The position numbers and the translations under genes were made by a program. The notes beneath the pieces are model-generated. The model made no database searches and was not told where the DNA came from. It was given only the letters and a program-made list of their open reading frames with translations. This document shows, piece by piece, positions 1-6,110 of a DNA stretch of 64,000 nucleotides (position 1 is its first letter; the number at the start of each line of letters is the position of its first letter). Origin of the DNA: PLOWO2-12-38-17 sp963709355 (lineage in GTDB: Bacteria; Planctomycetota; Brocadiia; Brocadiales; Brocadiaceae); NCBI GenBank assembly GCA_963709355.1, contig CAVPVY010000005.1, positions 1,674,001 through 1,738,000 of the forward strand, read 5' to 3'.

Positions 1-258
1 TCCATCTGCCCCCATTTCTCTTGCTTTTAATAATATTTGTTTCATGTTCCAATCATCAGACGTGTCCCCACATTCAATTCTTGCAATCTCTATATATTTT
101 TTATCGGGCTGTTTAGTTTGAAAAATATCAATTTTAGCATCTGCGCTTTTTTGTGGATATATGCTGCCAAAATAAACAACTTTTGCACTTGCACACCCAA
201 ATAATGTAACTAGACAGAATAAAGACAAAATCATTATTAGGATATGTAATCTTTTCAT
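1..258 (-). CDS. Lipoprotein, 3' end outside window
   Basis: This reading frame is open from an ATG at 258 to the window edge (86 codons, no stop), so only the N-terminal part is seen. The start has a good Shine-Dalgarno sequence (AAAGGAGA) about 6 nt upstream. The protein opens with a positively charged, hydrophobic leader of about 20 residues ending in the lipobox LFGC, so it should be cleaved by signal peptidase II (a lspA gene lies at 9514-10002) and lipid-anchored. The remaining part has no family that I recognise. It is read in the same direction as the toxin-antitoxin pair 300 bp upstream, but nothing links their functions. Confidence 0.65.
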   Translation of the reverse strand, partial: MKRLHILIMILSLFCLVTLFGCASAKVVYFGSIYPQKSADAKIDIFQTKQPDKKYIEIARIECGDTSDDWNMKQILLKAREMGADG

Positions 259-300
259 GGCACAATCTCCTTTTGTTGAAGGTTGTACGGATTACATTGC

Positions 301-564
301 TTACTTATAAATATCCCGTCTGTGTCCTATTTTATGGACGGTAATAATTTCCCTCTCGTAGTCTATTTCGTAAAGCACCCTATAAGCCCCAACCTTTAGC
401 TTGTAAAGTCCGGAATATTTGCCTTTAAGCTGTAAATGTTCTACACTGCCAACATTCTCTATAAGCCATTTGAGTTTATCAAAAATCTTTTGCCCTGTAG
501 TTTTATCTAAAGATTGTAAATGCTTTTTACCCTGATTGCTAAAGTCAAGCTTGTATATTACCAT
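301..564 (-). CDS. RelE/ParE-family toxin
   Basis: An 87-residue protein with the RelE-fold layout: an N-terminal strand (VIYKLDF), a helical pair rich in Lys, then the strands LKGKYSGLYKLKVGAYRVLYEID and a basic C-terminal segment VHKIGHRRDIYK. Members of this family are usually mRNA interferases or gyrase inhibitors; which one applies here cannot be told from sequence. Its start overlaps the end of the upstream antitoxin gene by 7 bp, the usual antitoxin-first arrangement with translational coupling. The last 17 codons recur as a stump at about 6011-6110 beside a second copy of the antitoxin. Confidence 0.85.
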   Translation of the reverse strand: MVIYKLDFSNQGKKHLQSLDKTTGQKIFDKLKWLIENVGSVEHLQLKGKYSGLYKLKVGAYRVLYEIDYEREIITVHKIGHRRDIYK

Positions 565-782
565 TTCAATCCCAGCTCTTTTGCTACGTCCTCAACTGGA
601 ATCCTTTCTTTTGACTTCATTGATTCCAGTAACTCTTTTTCTACCTCTGGTTTTAACTCAAGCCCATAATCAGGATCAATAACCTCCAAAACCGTATCCT
701 TTATAAGCTTCTTGAGTTCTTTTACTGTCATATTACTTACTTTTTTATCTGTTGTCTTTTTTTTCAATGTTTTTATAGCCAT
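558..782 (-). CDS. Antitoxin of RelE-type module
   Basis: A 74-residue, Lys/Glu-rich protein that directly precedes and overlaps the RelE-type toxin, so it is called as the cognate antitoxin. It begins with a basic stretch (KTLKKKTTDKK), has a central helix (VKELKKLIKDTVLEVIDPDYGLEL) and ends with the helical IPVEDVAKELGLKW. This layout is seen in small antitoxins partnered with RelE toxins, but no DNA-binding motif is clear. A close paralogue lies at 6111-6317, and the two share about 120 bp of upstream DNA, so they derive from one duplicated module. Confidence 0.75.
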   Translation of the reverse strand: MAIKTLKKKTTDKKVSNMTVKELKKLIKDTVLEVIDPDYGLELKPEVEKELLESMKSKERIPVEDVAKELGLKW

Positions 783-1057
783 TTCCTTAATCCTTCTAAC
801 AAAAAAGGCTAACTACAGAAGGTCACGGCTTCCACAATCAGCCCTTTTATCAGGTGTTGCCACCTGTTTTATATTATCCTATAATGCCCGTGACGCGCTA
901 CAGTTTGATTTTACACGAATATGATACCATTAACGTGGGAAAACATCAACAGCGATTAACACGCCGGGGTAAAAGCAGAACGCCTCAAATTTATGTAGTG
1001 CTTATGTCGTTCCCATACATCAAAACATATCAAAAAAGAACAATACCAAGCAGACAA
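783..1057. other. Gene-free leader, duplicated at 6318-6445
   Basis: No credible gene is seen here; the plus-strand ORFs at 712-924 and 854-1078 have no recognisable product. About 783-900 is nearly the same as 6330-6445, so the antitoxin gene and its upstream DNA were copied together. The rest, up to the REP-like element at 1058, is featureless to me. Confidence 0.6.
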
Positions 1058-1110
1058 CTAAGGGGATACCCTATATAATTTTAATTCATAGAATTAAGTA
1101 AAATGTCCCC
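1058..1110. repeat. REP-like palindromic repeat, copy 1
   Basis: A roughly 53-bp element bounded by GGGGATACC and TGTCCCC. Its centre is a perfect 7-bp inverted repeat TTAATTC-ATA-GAATTAA (1081-1097). Two further copies lie in the same orientation at 2066-2118 and 5154-5205. The form resembles REP elements mobilised by Y1/RAYT transposases; no such transposase is in the window. This copy follows a half attC site. Confidence 0.7.
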
Positions 1111-1137
1111 GGAATTCCGGATTAAATGCCTAAGTAT

Positions 1138-1165
1138 GCACGTCAGGTTGAGTGATTGGTTAGCA
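1138..1165 (-). other. Truncated attC half-site (R''-L'')
   Basis: Read on the minus strand this begins TGCTAAC (inverse core) just after the YiiX-like gene and continues as ACTCAACCTGACG, close to the usual L'' box of attC sites. The partner half with a GTT core is missing; the REP-like copy at 1058-1110 follows instead. It marks the end of the YiiX cassette. Confidence 0.5.
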
Positions 1166-1173
1166 AAAATTAA

Positions 1174-2007
1174 CTAATAATATGCTACGAGGTATAATCC
1201 CCTGTATATAAGATCGTTTGGTGTGTTGTTTTTAGGTTTAGATTTATCTAATTTAATTCTTAATAGACATGCGATTCCTAATCTAATTACCCCTATATAA
1301 TTATATTTTTTTCCTAAATGTTTTGTAAGAGATTCCATAAGTGATTTTCGTTTTTCATCTGTAATTTTCCATGGCCTATAGACTCCAATTCTTATTGAAT
1401 CTTGTTTATAACTCTCAAGATAGGATTCGTGGACACCAAATATAGTAGCTTCGATTAATTTACCATTGCCGATATAAATTCCGGCATGACTCCATGGCCC
1501 TTCAGTTATATATGAAATAACTTTTGAGATTATGCTTTTGTTATCACGGAACATGATGCCGTCACCAATTTCAATTTTATCCATTAGTTCAAACCACAAT
1601 CTTTCACGGTTTTCTATATTAGGAATTTCCTTTAAAGGTGGTATTATTATGGGCTTTGTTAGCACAAAAAATCGATTATGAGCTAAAGAAATAAATCCCA
1701 GATTTATTAATCTCCAATTATTTTTATTTATAGTAAAATAATTACAACATATTTCTGCCTGTTTATTATCAGAAAAACATCTTGCAACTGAATTTTTGGA
1801 TATAGATGCGTAATCTAATATAACTATTTTTCTGTCTCGTAAGCAGAGTATCTTTTTATTTTGTAATAATACACCAACTTGATTGTAACCAGATTCATCC
1901 GGTTTTTTTCTATATTTACGGTCTATGAACAATATTATTGAGCCGGGTTCCAAATTATCTGGAATACGTTCATCAGTTTTTTGGAATATTTTATTATTAA
2001 AAAACAT
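1174..2007 (-). CDS. YiiX-like permuted-papain protein, probably inactive
   Basis: A 277-residue protein whose C-terminal half fits the YiiX/YebB group of permuted NlpC/P60-papain hydrolases: GDGIMFRD (148-155), GPWSHAGIYIGNGKLIEA (170-187) with the expected His174 and Glu186, then VGVYRP-like RIGVYRP. In this family the nucleophile Cys lies near the C-terminus in a CSE-hydrophobic-hydrophobic-YRA motif; here the matching stretch is PNDLIYRG (263-270) with no Cys. The N-terminal half (PGSIILFIDR, NQVGVLLQNKKILCL) looks like a second, weaker copy of the same fold. It sits as the last recognisable cassette of the integron. Activity loss is inferred, not shown. Confidence 0.65.
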   Translation of the reverse strand: MFFNNKIFQKTDERIPDNLEPGSIILFIDRKYRKKPDESGYNQVGVLLQNKKILCLRDRKIVILDYASISKNSVARCFSDNKQAEICCNYFTINKNNWRLINLGFISLAHNRFFVLTKPIIIPPLKEIPNIENRERLWFELMDKIEIGDGIMFRDNKSIISKVISYITEGPWSHAGIYIGNGKLIEATIFGVHESYLESYKQDSIRIGVYRPWKITDEKRKSLMESLTKHLGKKYNYIGVIRLGIACLLRIKLDKSKPKNNTPNDLIYRGLYLVAYY

Positions 2008-2040
2008 TTGTTCAATCGGGCAGATCGTTTATATTGAATT

Positions 2041-2060
2041 TGCTAACGAAGAAGCTAAGA
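2041..2060 (-). other. attC half-site (L'-R') before YiiX cassette
   Basis: On the minus strand the sequence CTTAGCTTCTTCGTTAGCA ends in a core-like GTTAGCA, 33 bp before the ATG of the YiiX-like gene. This is where a cassette would begin. The matching 5' half is absent, and a REP-like element (2066-2118) occupies the neighbouring position. Confidence 0.45.
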
Positions 2061-2065
2061 GACAA

Positions 2066-2118
2066 CTAAGGGGACACCATATATAATTTTAATTCATAGA
2101 GTTAAGTAAAGTGTTCCC
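2066..2118. repeat. REP-like palindromic repeat, copy 2
   Basis: Bounded by GGGGACACC and GTGTTCCC with the same central palindrome as the other copies, except for one G in GAGTTAA. It shares the flank AGACAACTAA with copy 1. It lies between a complete attC (2132-2205) and a half attC (2041-2060). Confidence 0.7.
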
Positions 2119-2131
2119 GATATTCCTCTTT

Positions 2132-2205
2132 CTCTAACGCTCAAACTAAGCTACGGGGCCTAGGCGAGAAAAAGGGCAACCGTTAGCTTAAGCCTGTTGT
2201 TAGGT
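2132..2205 (-). other. attC recombination site (metallopeptidase cassette)
   Basis: On the minus strand it starts with ACCTAAC (2199-2205, perfect RYYYAAC inverse core) and ends with GTTAGAG (2132-2138, last base off consensus). Inner arms AGCTTAAGC (2185-2193) and AACTAAGCT (2144-2152) pair with one bulge. Length is 74 nt, in the normal attC range. It follows the stop codon of the metallopeptidase gene by 6 nt. Confidence 0.75.
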
Positions 2206-2211
2206 TGTGAC

Positions 2212-2748
2212 CTAAATTATGCCCCATTTTTTAATCACAATTTCTTCAACTGAAAAAGGGTTTTGTAGTGCGTTATCAAAACGTTTCTGTAATTCATATG
2301 CCTCTCTTTCGAGAGGGATTTCTGCATAAACAAATCCATTCTGAGCCCATCCCTGAACATATTGCGACGTGAATTTGGAGACTCCTAATAAGTCGTACTG
2401 AACCACATGAACCATTTCGTGGAACAATAGAGAAATTAGTGGCTGAACGTGAGCATATAGATCACTAAGTAATATTGTGTCGACAAACGTTATTCCGGCC
2501 ATTTGGCTGAAATCCAATGGAATTGAAATTCTGGACCGTGCCAAATCTGCGTAGAACGATGGATTTTCAATCCTCGCCACATGCCTTATGCGAGTCCGTT
2601 CAATTGTCGCTTCACGATAGAACATTTCGAGAATTTCGATTTCCCTTCCACCAAGTGGAGTCGAATGCGGATAGTGAAACTCGCGTTGATCAATGATCCA
2701 CTTTCGCCCATTCTGGATAAGGAAGGCCACCAGCGCGTTGACATCCAA
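2212..2748 (-). CDS. HExxH metallopeptidase-like cassette protein
   Basis: The frame is open back to an ATG at 2841, but that ATG and the region 2796-2927 form an attC site, so the gene must begin inside the next cassette. The best start is TTG at 2748, 7 nt after GGGAG, giving 178 residues. The protein has HEMVH (about 110-114) followed by VVQYD, and a downstream Glu-rich PLEREAYELQ (about 146-155) that could give the third zinc ligand. This pattern is seen in DUF4157-like and related zinc peptidase domains. No signal peptide is seen from the TTG start. Substrate is unknown. It is the fourth cassette of the integron. Confidence 0.7.
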   Translation of the reverse strand: MDVNALVAFLIQNGRKWIIDQREFHYPHSTPLGGREIEILEMFYREATIERTRIRHVARIENPSFYADLARSRISIPLDFSQMAGITFVDTILLSDLYAHVQPLISLLFHEMVHVVQYDLLGVSKFTSQYVQGWAQNGFVYAEIPLEREAYELQKRFDNALQNPFSVEEIVIKKWGII

Positions 2749-2795
2749 TGATTCTCTCCCAAAGCACAAATTCCTTTTCAGTATTAAAAACGACA

Positions 2796-2927
2796 ACCTA
2801 ACGGCAAATATTAAGTTGCCAAAAACAGAAAGGAATAACATCTCTGAGCAAAATAAAAATACTAATTACTAAAGGAGCTTTGATAAAAAAGCCTCTGTTT
2901 TGGGTCAACTTGAAGCCCTTGTTAGCA
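2796..2927 (-). other. Long attC site (HEPN cassette)
   Basis: On the minus strand it runs from TGCTAAC (2921-2927), whose TAA is the stop codon of the HEPN gene, to GTTAGGT (2796-2802), a perfect core site. Its arms pair over a long stretch: 2895-2911 (CTGTTTTGGGTCAACTT on plus) against 2813-2828, with two mismatches or bulges. At 132 nt it is near the upper size limit known for attC sites, like the long Vibrio repeats. Confidence 0.8.
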
Positions 2928-3266
2928 TTTTTTGTCTGTTTGCCTTATCATTTTGAAAATTGATTTCTTAAGTTTAGGTATATCTTCAGATGCAATCTTC
3001 CAAATTCTATCTATATCAATTCCTAAGTAATCATGAACAAGAATATTTCTAAACGCAGCAATACTCTTCCATTCAATGTCAGGGTGTTTCCTTTTAAGGC
3101 TTTCTGATATTTGTTGGGTTGATTCTGATATGGTTTGGAGGTTTCTCAGCACAGCATCCTGATGTAAATGTGAACCCATGAATGTTTCACGTCCACAATC
3201 AATATCTTCTTCTATTTTTCGTATACACCCAAGAATATATTTCAGGTAAACTGAATCATCTTTCAT
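2922..3266 (-). CDS. HEPN-domain toxin (RNase)
   Basis: A 114-residue HEPN/DUF86 protein. The catalytic Rx4H motif is RNILVHDY, Arg73 to His78, within the usual AFRNILVHDYLGID block. Such proteins are RNases paired with minimal nucleotidyltransferases, which silence them by adding AMP near the active site; the Tyr80 in the motif is the residue type modified in studied pairs. It overlaps the upstream MNT gene by 4 bp. The two genes together fill one integron cassette, and the stop codon is part of the attC inverse core. Confidence 0.85.
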   Translation of the reverse strand: MKDDSVYLKYILGCIRKIEEDIDCGRETFMGSHLHQDAVLRNLQTISESTQQISESLKRKHPDIEWKSIAAFRNILVHDYLGIDIDRIWKIASEDIPKLKKSIFKMIRQTDKKC

Positions 3267-3553
3267 AAAGGGGTTGCCTCTTTTAGTACCTGGTCACGAA
3301 TTAAATTGTTAAGTCCTTTTTCTGTAACAACCTCTACTTTTTGCCCTAACATATCTTCTAAATCCGCAATTAGTCCTCCTGGAAACCAAGGACTTGTATT
3401 TTCCTCAGTTTTTACCAATAAATCAATATCGCTACCTTGTTTATCGTCTCCCCGTGAAACAGAACCAAATATACGAATATCATATGCACCGTGTTTCGCT
3501 GCTATCTCTTTTATTATTGATTTATTTTTAAATAGTTTTTCTTTGGTAGTCAT
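3263..3553 (-). CDS. MNT nucleotidyltransferase antitoxin
   Basis: A 96-residue minimal nucleotidyltransferase with the signature FGSVSRGDDKQGSDIDLLV (29-47): Gly30-Ser31 and the metal-binding pair Asp42 and Asp44. The partner HEPN toxin follows with a 4-bp overlap. In studied pairs this enzyme AMPylates the HEPN toxin. The cassette boundary GTTAGCA lies 28 bp before the ATG, and AAAGGA provides a ribosome site inside the cassette. Confidence 0.85.
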   Translation of the reverse strand: MTTKEKLFKNKSIIKEIAAKHGAYDIRIFGSVSRGDDKQGSDIDLLVKTEENTSPWFPGGLIADLEDMLGQKVEVVTEKGLNNLIRDQVLKEATPL

Positions 3554-3573
3554 AATTTATCCTTTCAATTCTA

Positions 3574-3631
3574 TGCTAACGTTAAAAATCAGCCGACGCT
3601 GAAAGCTGTCGGCTGGATTTGTTTGTTGGAC
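3574..3631 (-). other. attC site (membrane-orphan cassette)
   Basis: On the minus strand from GTCCAAC (3625-3631, perfect inverse core) to GTTAGCA (3574-3580). The inner stem is perfect, AGCCGAC (3591-3597) with GTCGGCT (3608-3614). Length of 58 nt and layout are those of a short attC. Confidence 0.85.
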
Positions 3632-3640
3632 TAACAATCT

Positions 3641-4153
3641 TCATTTATCAAGTATCCTCAATATTTCCCGTAGATGTTTCTGGTATTTTTTCAGTTCTTC
3701 TTTTTCAAACTCGAATTGACGCAATGCCTCCTTTTGAGGCTGTTGACCAGTTTTCCATTGTTGGATAGTCCCATTTATGTATTGTTCAATTCCAATATCG
3801 AAATGCAACAAAATAGTGTTCAAGTTAGAAATATGCTCATTGTTTAGGGATTTATACATTATCCCAGACCGGAAAGCTTCTTGCATAAAGAAACGCTGGA
3901 AAAACGTATAACGAAGGTAACTAAACACTTGTTGATCGTTAGCCGTGATTTTTCTTAGAATCTTATCAATCTCGTCTATCCACTCCTGCAAAAGCGAGAT
4001 ATCATATTCAATTTCCCTCTTGAGATGTTTACGCAGGGTTTTCTTGTCGAGATAGGACTTTATTCCGCTTGTAATTAAGAACAGCAGGATCGCAAAAATG
4101 AAACCAAAAGTTGTGCCCACGAAAGATGCCAATACTTGTTGCCCAAACGTCAT
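3641..4153 (-). CDS. Membrane-anchored coiled-coil orphan, cassette gene
   Basis: A 170-residue protein I do not recognise. It has one N-terminal membrane segment (about 8-30, VLASFVGTTFGFIFAILLFL) followed by a long, charged, helical region with repeated Leu/Glu/Lys heptad-like spacing and a C-terminal coiled coil (FEKEELKKYQKHLREILRIL). The topology suggests the helical domain is cytoplasmic. It starts 24 nt after the cassette boundary GTTGGAC with AGGAGA as ribosome site, and its stop codon lies 9 nt before the attC. Single-TM helical proteins of this type occur both as orphans and in defence cassettes; no function is claimed. Confidence 0.7.
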   Translation of the reverse strand: MTFGQQVLASFVGTTFGFIFAILLFLITSGIKSYLDKKTLRKHLKREIEYDISLLQEWIDEIDKILRKITANDQQVFSYLRYTFFQRFFMQEAFRSGIMYKSLNNEHISNLNTILLHFDIGIEQYINGTIQQWKTGQQPQKEALRQFEFEKEELKKYQKHLREILRILDK

Positions 4154-4175
4154 ATATCTCTCCTTTTTTTATTTA

Positions 4176-4237
4176 GTCCAACGCCTGGCATAAGCGGGAG
4201 CCGGATCTATCGGCGATCCGCTGGATGTGGTTGTTCG
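4176..4237 (-). other. attC site (DUF4145 cassette)
   Basis: On the minus strand from about CGAACAAC to GTTGGAC (4176-4182, perfect core). The inner stem contains CGGATC (4202-4207) against GATCCG (4215-4220). The last ten codons of the upstream gene lie inside the site. Confidence 0.7.
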
Positions 4238-4827
4238 CTGGTTTCTGACTTTATGCGTCTTTTTTTAAACTGCTCGAACCGGTCTCGGAATGTGAAAACG
4301 TATTCGAGTAAAGCGTTCGTAAATTCTACCATATCACGTGCATCTTCTTTTGAAACCGTCACATTCACATCATGAGCTGCCTCATTACCGGCAATACGTA
4401 GTGCATCAGCCCAATCAAATAACCTTGTTTCAATGATACCTCGTTCCTTCATCTCCTTGAGCCCTCCAACAAGAGTACGTGAGGAAACACCATGTTCAGA
4501 ACAAACCCCCTCAAGAGTTTTCCGGCACATAATAGCAGAAGCGGTAAAGGCCTTTGCCTTTATGCATGCCAGCGCTTCGCCGTATGCATTGCGAATGGGT
4601 GCAGGAAGACCGGGATTTACACGGGTATCTTGTGCTGGGTATAGTTGATAAGGTTCGTCCCAGCCATTCCCAAAATCTTCTTGAACTACAAGGAATGGCG
4701 AGTGACATGATTGGCAACGCAAAAAGCTATAACGACCGGGTGGTCCGTTTTCGGGTTCGTAGTATTCGAAACTATTCAATACCTCGGCATCAACTCGTGC
4801 TTCACATATTTTGCATTCAACGATCAT
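4207..4827 (-). CDS. Zinc-ribbon DUF4145 protein, first cassette gene
   Basis: The open frame reaches a TTG at 4863, but the better start is ATG at 4827, which has GAGGAGG 5 nt upstream and gives MIVECKICEARVDAEV (206 residues). It opens with a zinc ribbon (CKIC then CQSC about 35 residues later) and continues into a DUF4145 domain (EALACIKAKAFTASAIMCRK, LFDWADALRIAGNEAAHD). DUF4145 is a HEPN-related helical domain often found alone or fused to restriction or defence proteins. Its stop codon lies within the attC site, so the cassette ends in the coding region. It is the cassette next to the integrase stump. Confidence 0.75.
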   Translation of the reverse strand: MIVECKICEARVDAEVLNSFEYYEPENGPPGRYSFLRCQSCHSPFLVVQEDFGNGWDEPYQLYPAQDTRVNPGLPAPIRNAYGEALACIKAKAFTASAIMCRKTLEGVCSEHGVSSRTLVGGLKEMKERGIIETRLFDWADALRIAGNEAAHDVNVTVSKEDARDMVEFTNALLEYVFTFRDRFEQFKKRRIKSETSEQPHPADRR

Positions 4828-4855
4828 CAAATCCTCCTCAATTTGCATTTTTCGA

Positions 4856-4920
4856 GTTAACAATAATTAGACTGGTCATTATAACCGCCCCCGGCATGCT
4901 GGGCTGTCAGTCTATTACGT
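4856..4920 (-). other. Putative attI or attC-like site
   Basis: A hairpin with perfect outer arms (TAGACTG, 4868-4874 and 4908-4914) and a GC-rich centre (GCCC/GGGC). On the minus strand it ends TTGTTAACT, a near-consensus GTT core, just before the first cassette. It lies between the integrase stump and the cassettes, where attI is found in integrons with inverted integrase. Confidence 0.5.
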
Positions 4921-4946
4921 AGGTATTTTGGATATAAAAATCTCAT
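4857..4946 (-). CDS. Short leader ORF across the recombination site
   Basis: A 29-codon frame starting at ATG 4946, preceded by a perfect AAGGAGGT (4957-4964, spacing 10), and ending at TAA inside the GTTAAC of the next cassette boundary. It spans the hairpin at 4868-4914. In class 1 integrons a short ORF with its own ribosome site crosses attI1 and raises translation of the first cassette gene; this could be an equivalent. Its peptide is not expected to have its own function. Confidence 0.4.
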   Translation of the reverse strand: MRFLYPKYLRNRLTAQHAGGGYNDQSNYC

Positions 4947-4981
4947 TATCTCATTTACCTCCTTTATGTTGCGCAAAATTG

Positions 4982-5151
4982 TTATGAAAAAGCAGGTGTC
5001 TTAGACTGATCAGTATAAAATACCTCTTTGGGTACCTCAATTGGACTTCGCACTCCTTTTGGCCCGTAATTCAGCACATGCGTGTAAATCATAGTAGTTT
5101 TAACATCCTTGTGTCCCAGCAATTCTTGAATAGTCCTAATGCTATGATGAA
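4982..5151 (-). pseudogene. intI: Integron integrase IntI, C-terminal remnant
   Basis: Translating the minus strand from 5149 to the TAA at 4982-4984 gives about 55 codons that contain IRTIQELLGHKDVKTTMIY followed by THVLNYGPKGVRSPIE. This is the C-terminus of IntI-type tyrosine recombinases: the box with the third catalytic His (LLGH) and the nucleophile Tyr (MIYTH), and the GVRSP tail typical of integron integrases. The N-terminal three quarters, including the HxLR box, is gone; the break coincides with a REP-like element at 5154. The stump reads in the same direction as the cassettes, as in the inverted-integrase group of planctomycetes and spirochaetes. It cannot be active. Confidence 0.9.
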
Positions 5152-5153
5152 AT

Positions 5154-5205
5154 TAAGGGGACACTATATACAATTTTAATTCATAGAATTAAGTAAAGTG
5201 TTCCC
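5154..5205. repeat. REP-like palindromic repeat, copy 3
   Basis: Bounded by GGGGACAC and GTGTTCCC, with the perfect TTAATTC-ATA-GAATTAA centre. It abuts the truncated end of the integrase gene, so its arrival or a deletion next to it removed the rest of intI. Confidence 0.7.
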
Positions 5206-5339
5206 AGAAGTCCTCATTCTCTAATATAGGAAATTCTTACCATTTATTCGTTCCATTTAGCATGATAACTTTTAATATGCGGTTCAATAGGTTTGTAACA
5301 TAGACAGGAAAATCCCTTTTCAAGGGTATCTAGGTAAGT

Positions 5340-5367
5340 ATGATAGCACTTTGCTTATTCAAGTCAA
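5340..5367 (-). promoter_or_regulatory. Possible sigma-70 promoter upstream of intI remnant
   Basis: On the minus strand TTGACT (5362-5367), 16 nt, TATCAT (5340-5345). It would read through the REP-like copy and intI stump into the cassettes, so it could drive them. Found by eye only. The rest of 5206-5443 shows nothing else. Confidence 0.3.
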
Positions 5368-5443
5368 TTTAAAAACAACCTCTACTTATAAAGGCAGGTA
5401 TTCCAGTACACACCTGTTCGGCTCGCCAACTTGCCCCTTACTT

Positions 5444-5962
5444 CTATGGTTTTCTGAATCCCATCTTGCCTTTAGTCTCTGTTAGTGGTTCTAACAACTG
5501 TTTAATGGCATCAAAGACAATCTTAAACTGATAATCGTACTTCTTTTCCATTTCTTCTATTTTCTGTTTCAAATCCTTATGTGTCGAGAGCATCTCTTTT
5601 AACTTTATAAATGCCCTCATAATCTGAATGTTTACCTGTATAGCCCGTTCACTGTTAAGCACACTTGAAAGCATGGCAACGCCTTGTTCGGTAAAAGCGT
5701 AGGGTAGGTATTTACTATGTTGTCCACGTTTTAAGGTCACAAATTGTGACCTTAAAGAATTAAATTCTTCTCTTGTTAACTGAAACATAAAATCCTCTGG
5801 GAATCGTTGAATATTCCTTTTGACAGCCTGGTTTAATACCTTTGTTTCTACTTGATAGAGATTTGCTAAATCTCTATCAATCATTACCCTTTTCCCTCTG
5901 ATAGAAAATATTTTACTTTCTACTGTTTCTTGCGGTATTAAGGCTTCCTTTGATTTTTTCAT
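5444..5962 (-). CDS. ORF6N-domain protein
   Basis: A 172-residue protein with the ORF6N domain in its first half: IFSIRGKRVMIDRDLANLYQV, NIQRFPEDFMFQLT, then YLPYAFTEQGVAMLSSVL. The second half is a coiled coil (about 115-150) with a basic tail. ORF6N proteins are phage-derived, antirepressor-like DNA-binding regulators that are common on mobile DNA as single genes. Neighbours here are the integron and a broken toxin-antitoxin copy, which suits a mobile origin. No target is known. The start at 5962 is the only good one. Confidence 0.85.
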   Translation of the reverse strand: MKKSKEALIPQETVESKIFSIRGKRVMIDRDLANLYQVETKVLNQAVKRNIQRFPEDFMFQLTREEFNSLRSQFVTLKRGQHSKYLPYAFTEQGVAMLSSVLNSERAIQVNIQIMRAFIKLKEMLSTHKDLKQKIEEMEKKYDYQFKIVFDAIKQLLEPLTETKGKMGFRKP

Positions 5963-6010
5963 GATTCAATTTTTCCCAAATAGGGCTGAAATTTTTTATC
6001 CCTTAATCTA

Positions 6011-6110
6011 TTTATAAATATCCAGCCTGTGTCCTATTTTGTGGACGCTAATAATCTTCTCAATTCTTGATTGCACATCAATTGTTTTTGGTAGAATGAT
6101 TACGCCGTAC
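6011..6110 (-). pseudogene. RelE-type toxin stump
   Basis: The minus strand encodes EKIISVHKIGHRLDIYK and a stop, matching the last 17 residues of the toxin at 301-564 (REIITVHKIGHRRDIYK). The first three quarters of the toxin are missing. It follows the second antitoxin copy directly, so this module has lost its toxin. Confidence 0.8.

Noticed and set aside
780..900. Possible further attC before the antitoxin gene (GGCTAAC at 807-813)
   Set aside because: The second copy of this DNA does not keep the core sequence and arms do not pair well.
3306..3602. Plus-strand ORF over the MNT gene
   Set aside because: Shadow of a well-supported minus-strand gene.
4554..4922. 122-residue plus-strand ORF
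   Set aside because: Antisense to the cassette gene 4207-4827 and lacking known motifs; its C-terminus reads across the attI-like hairpin.
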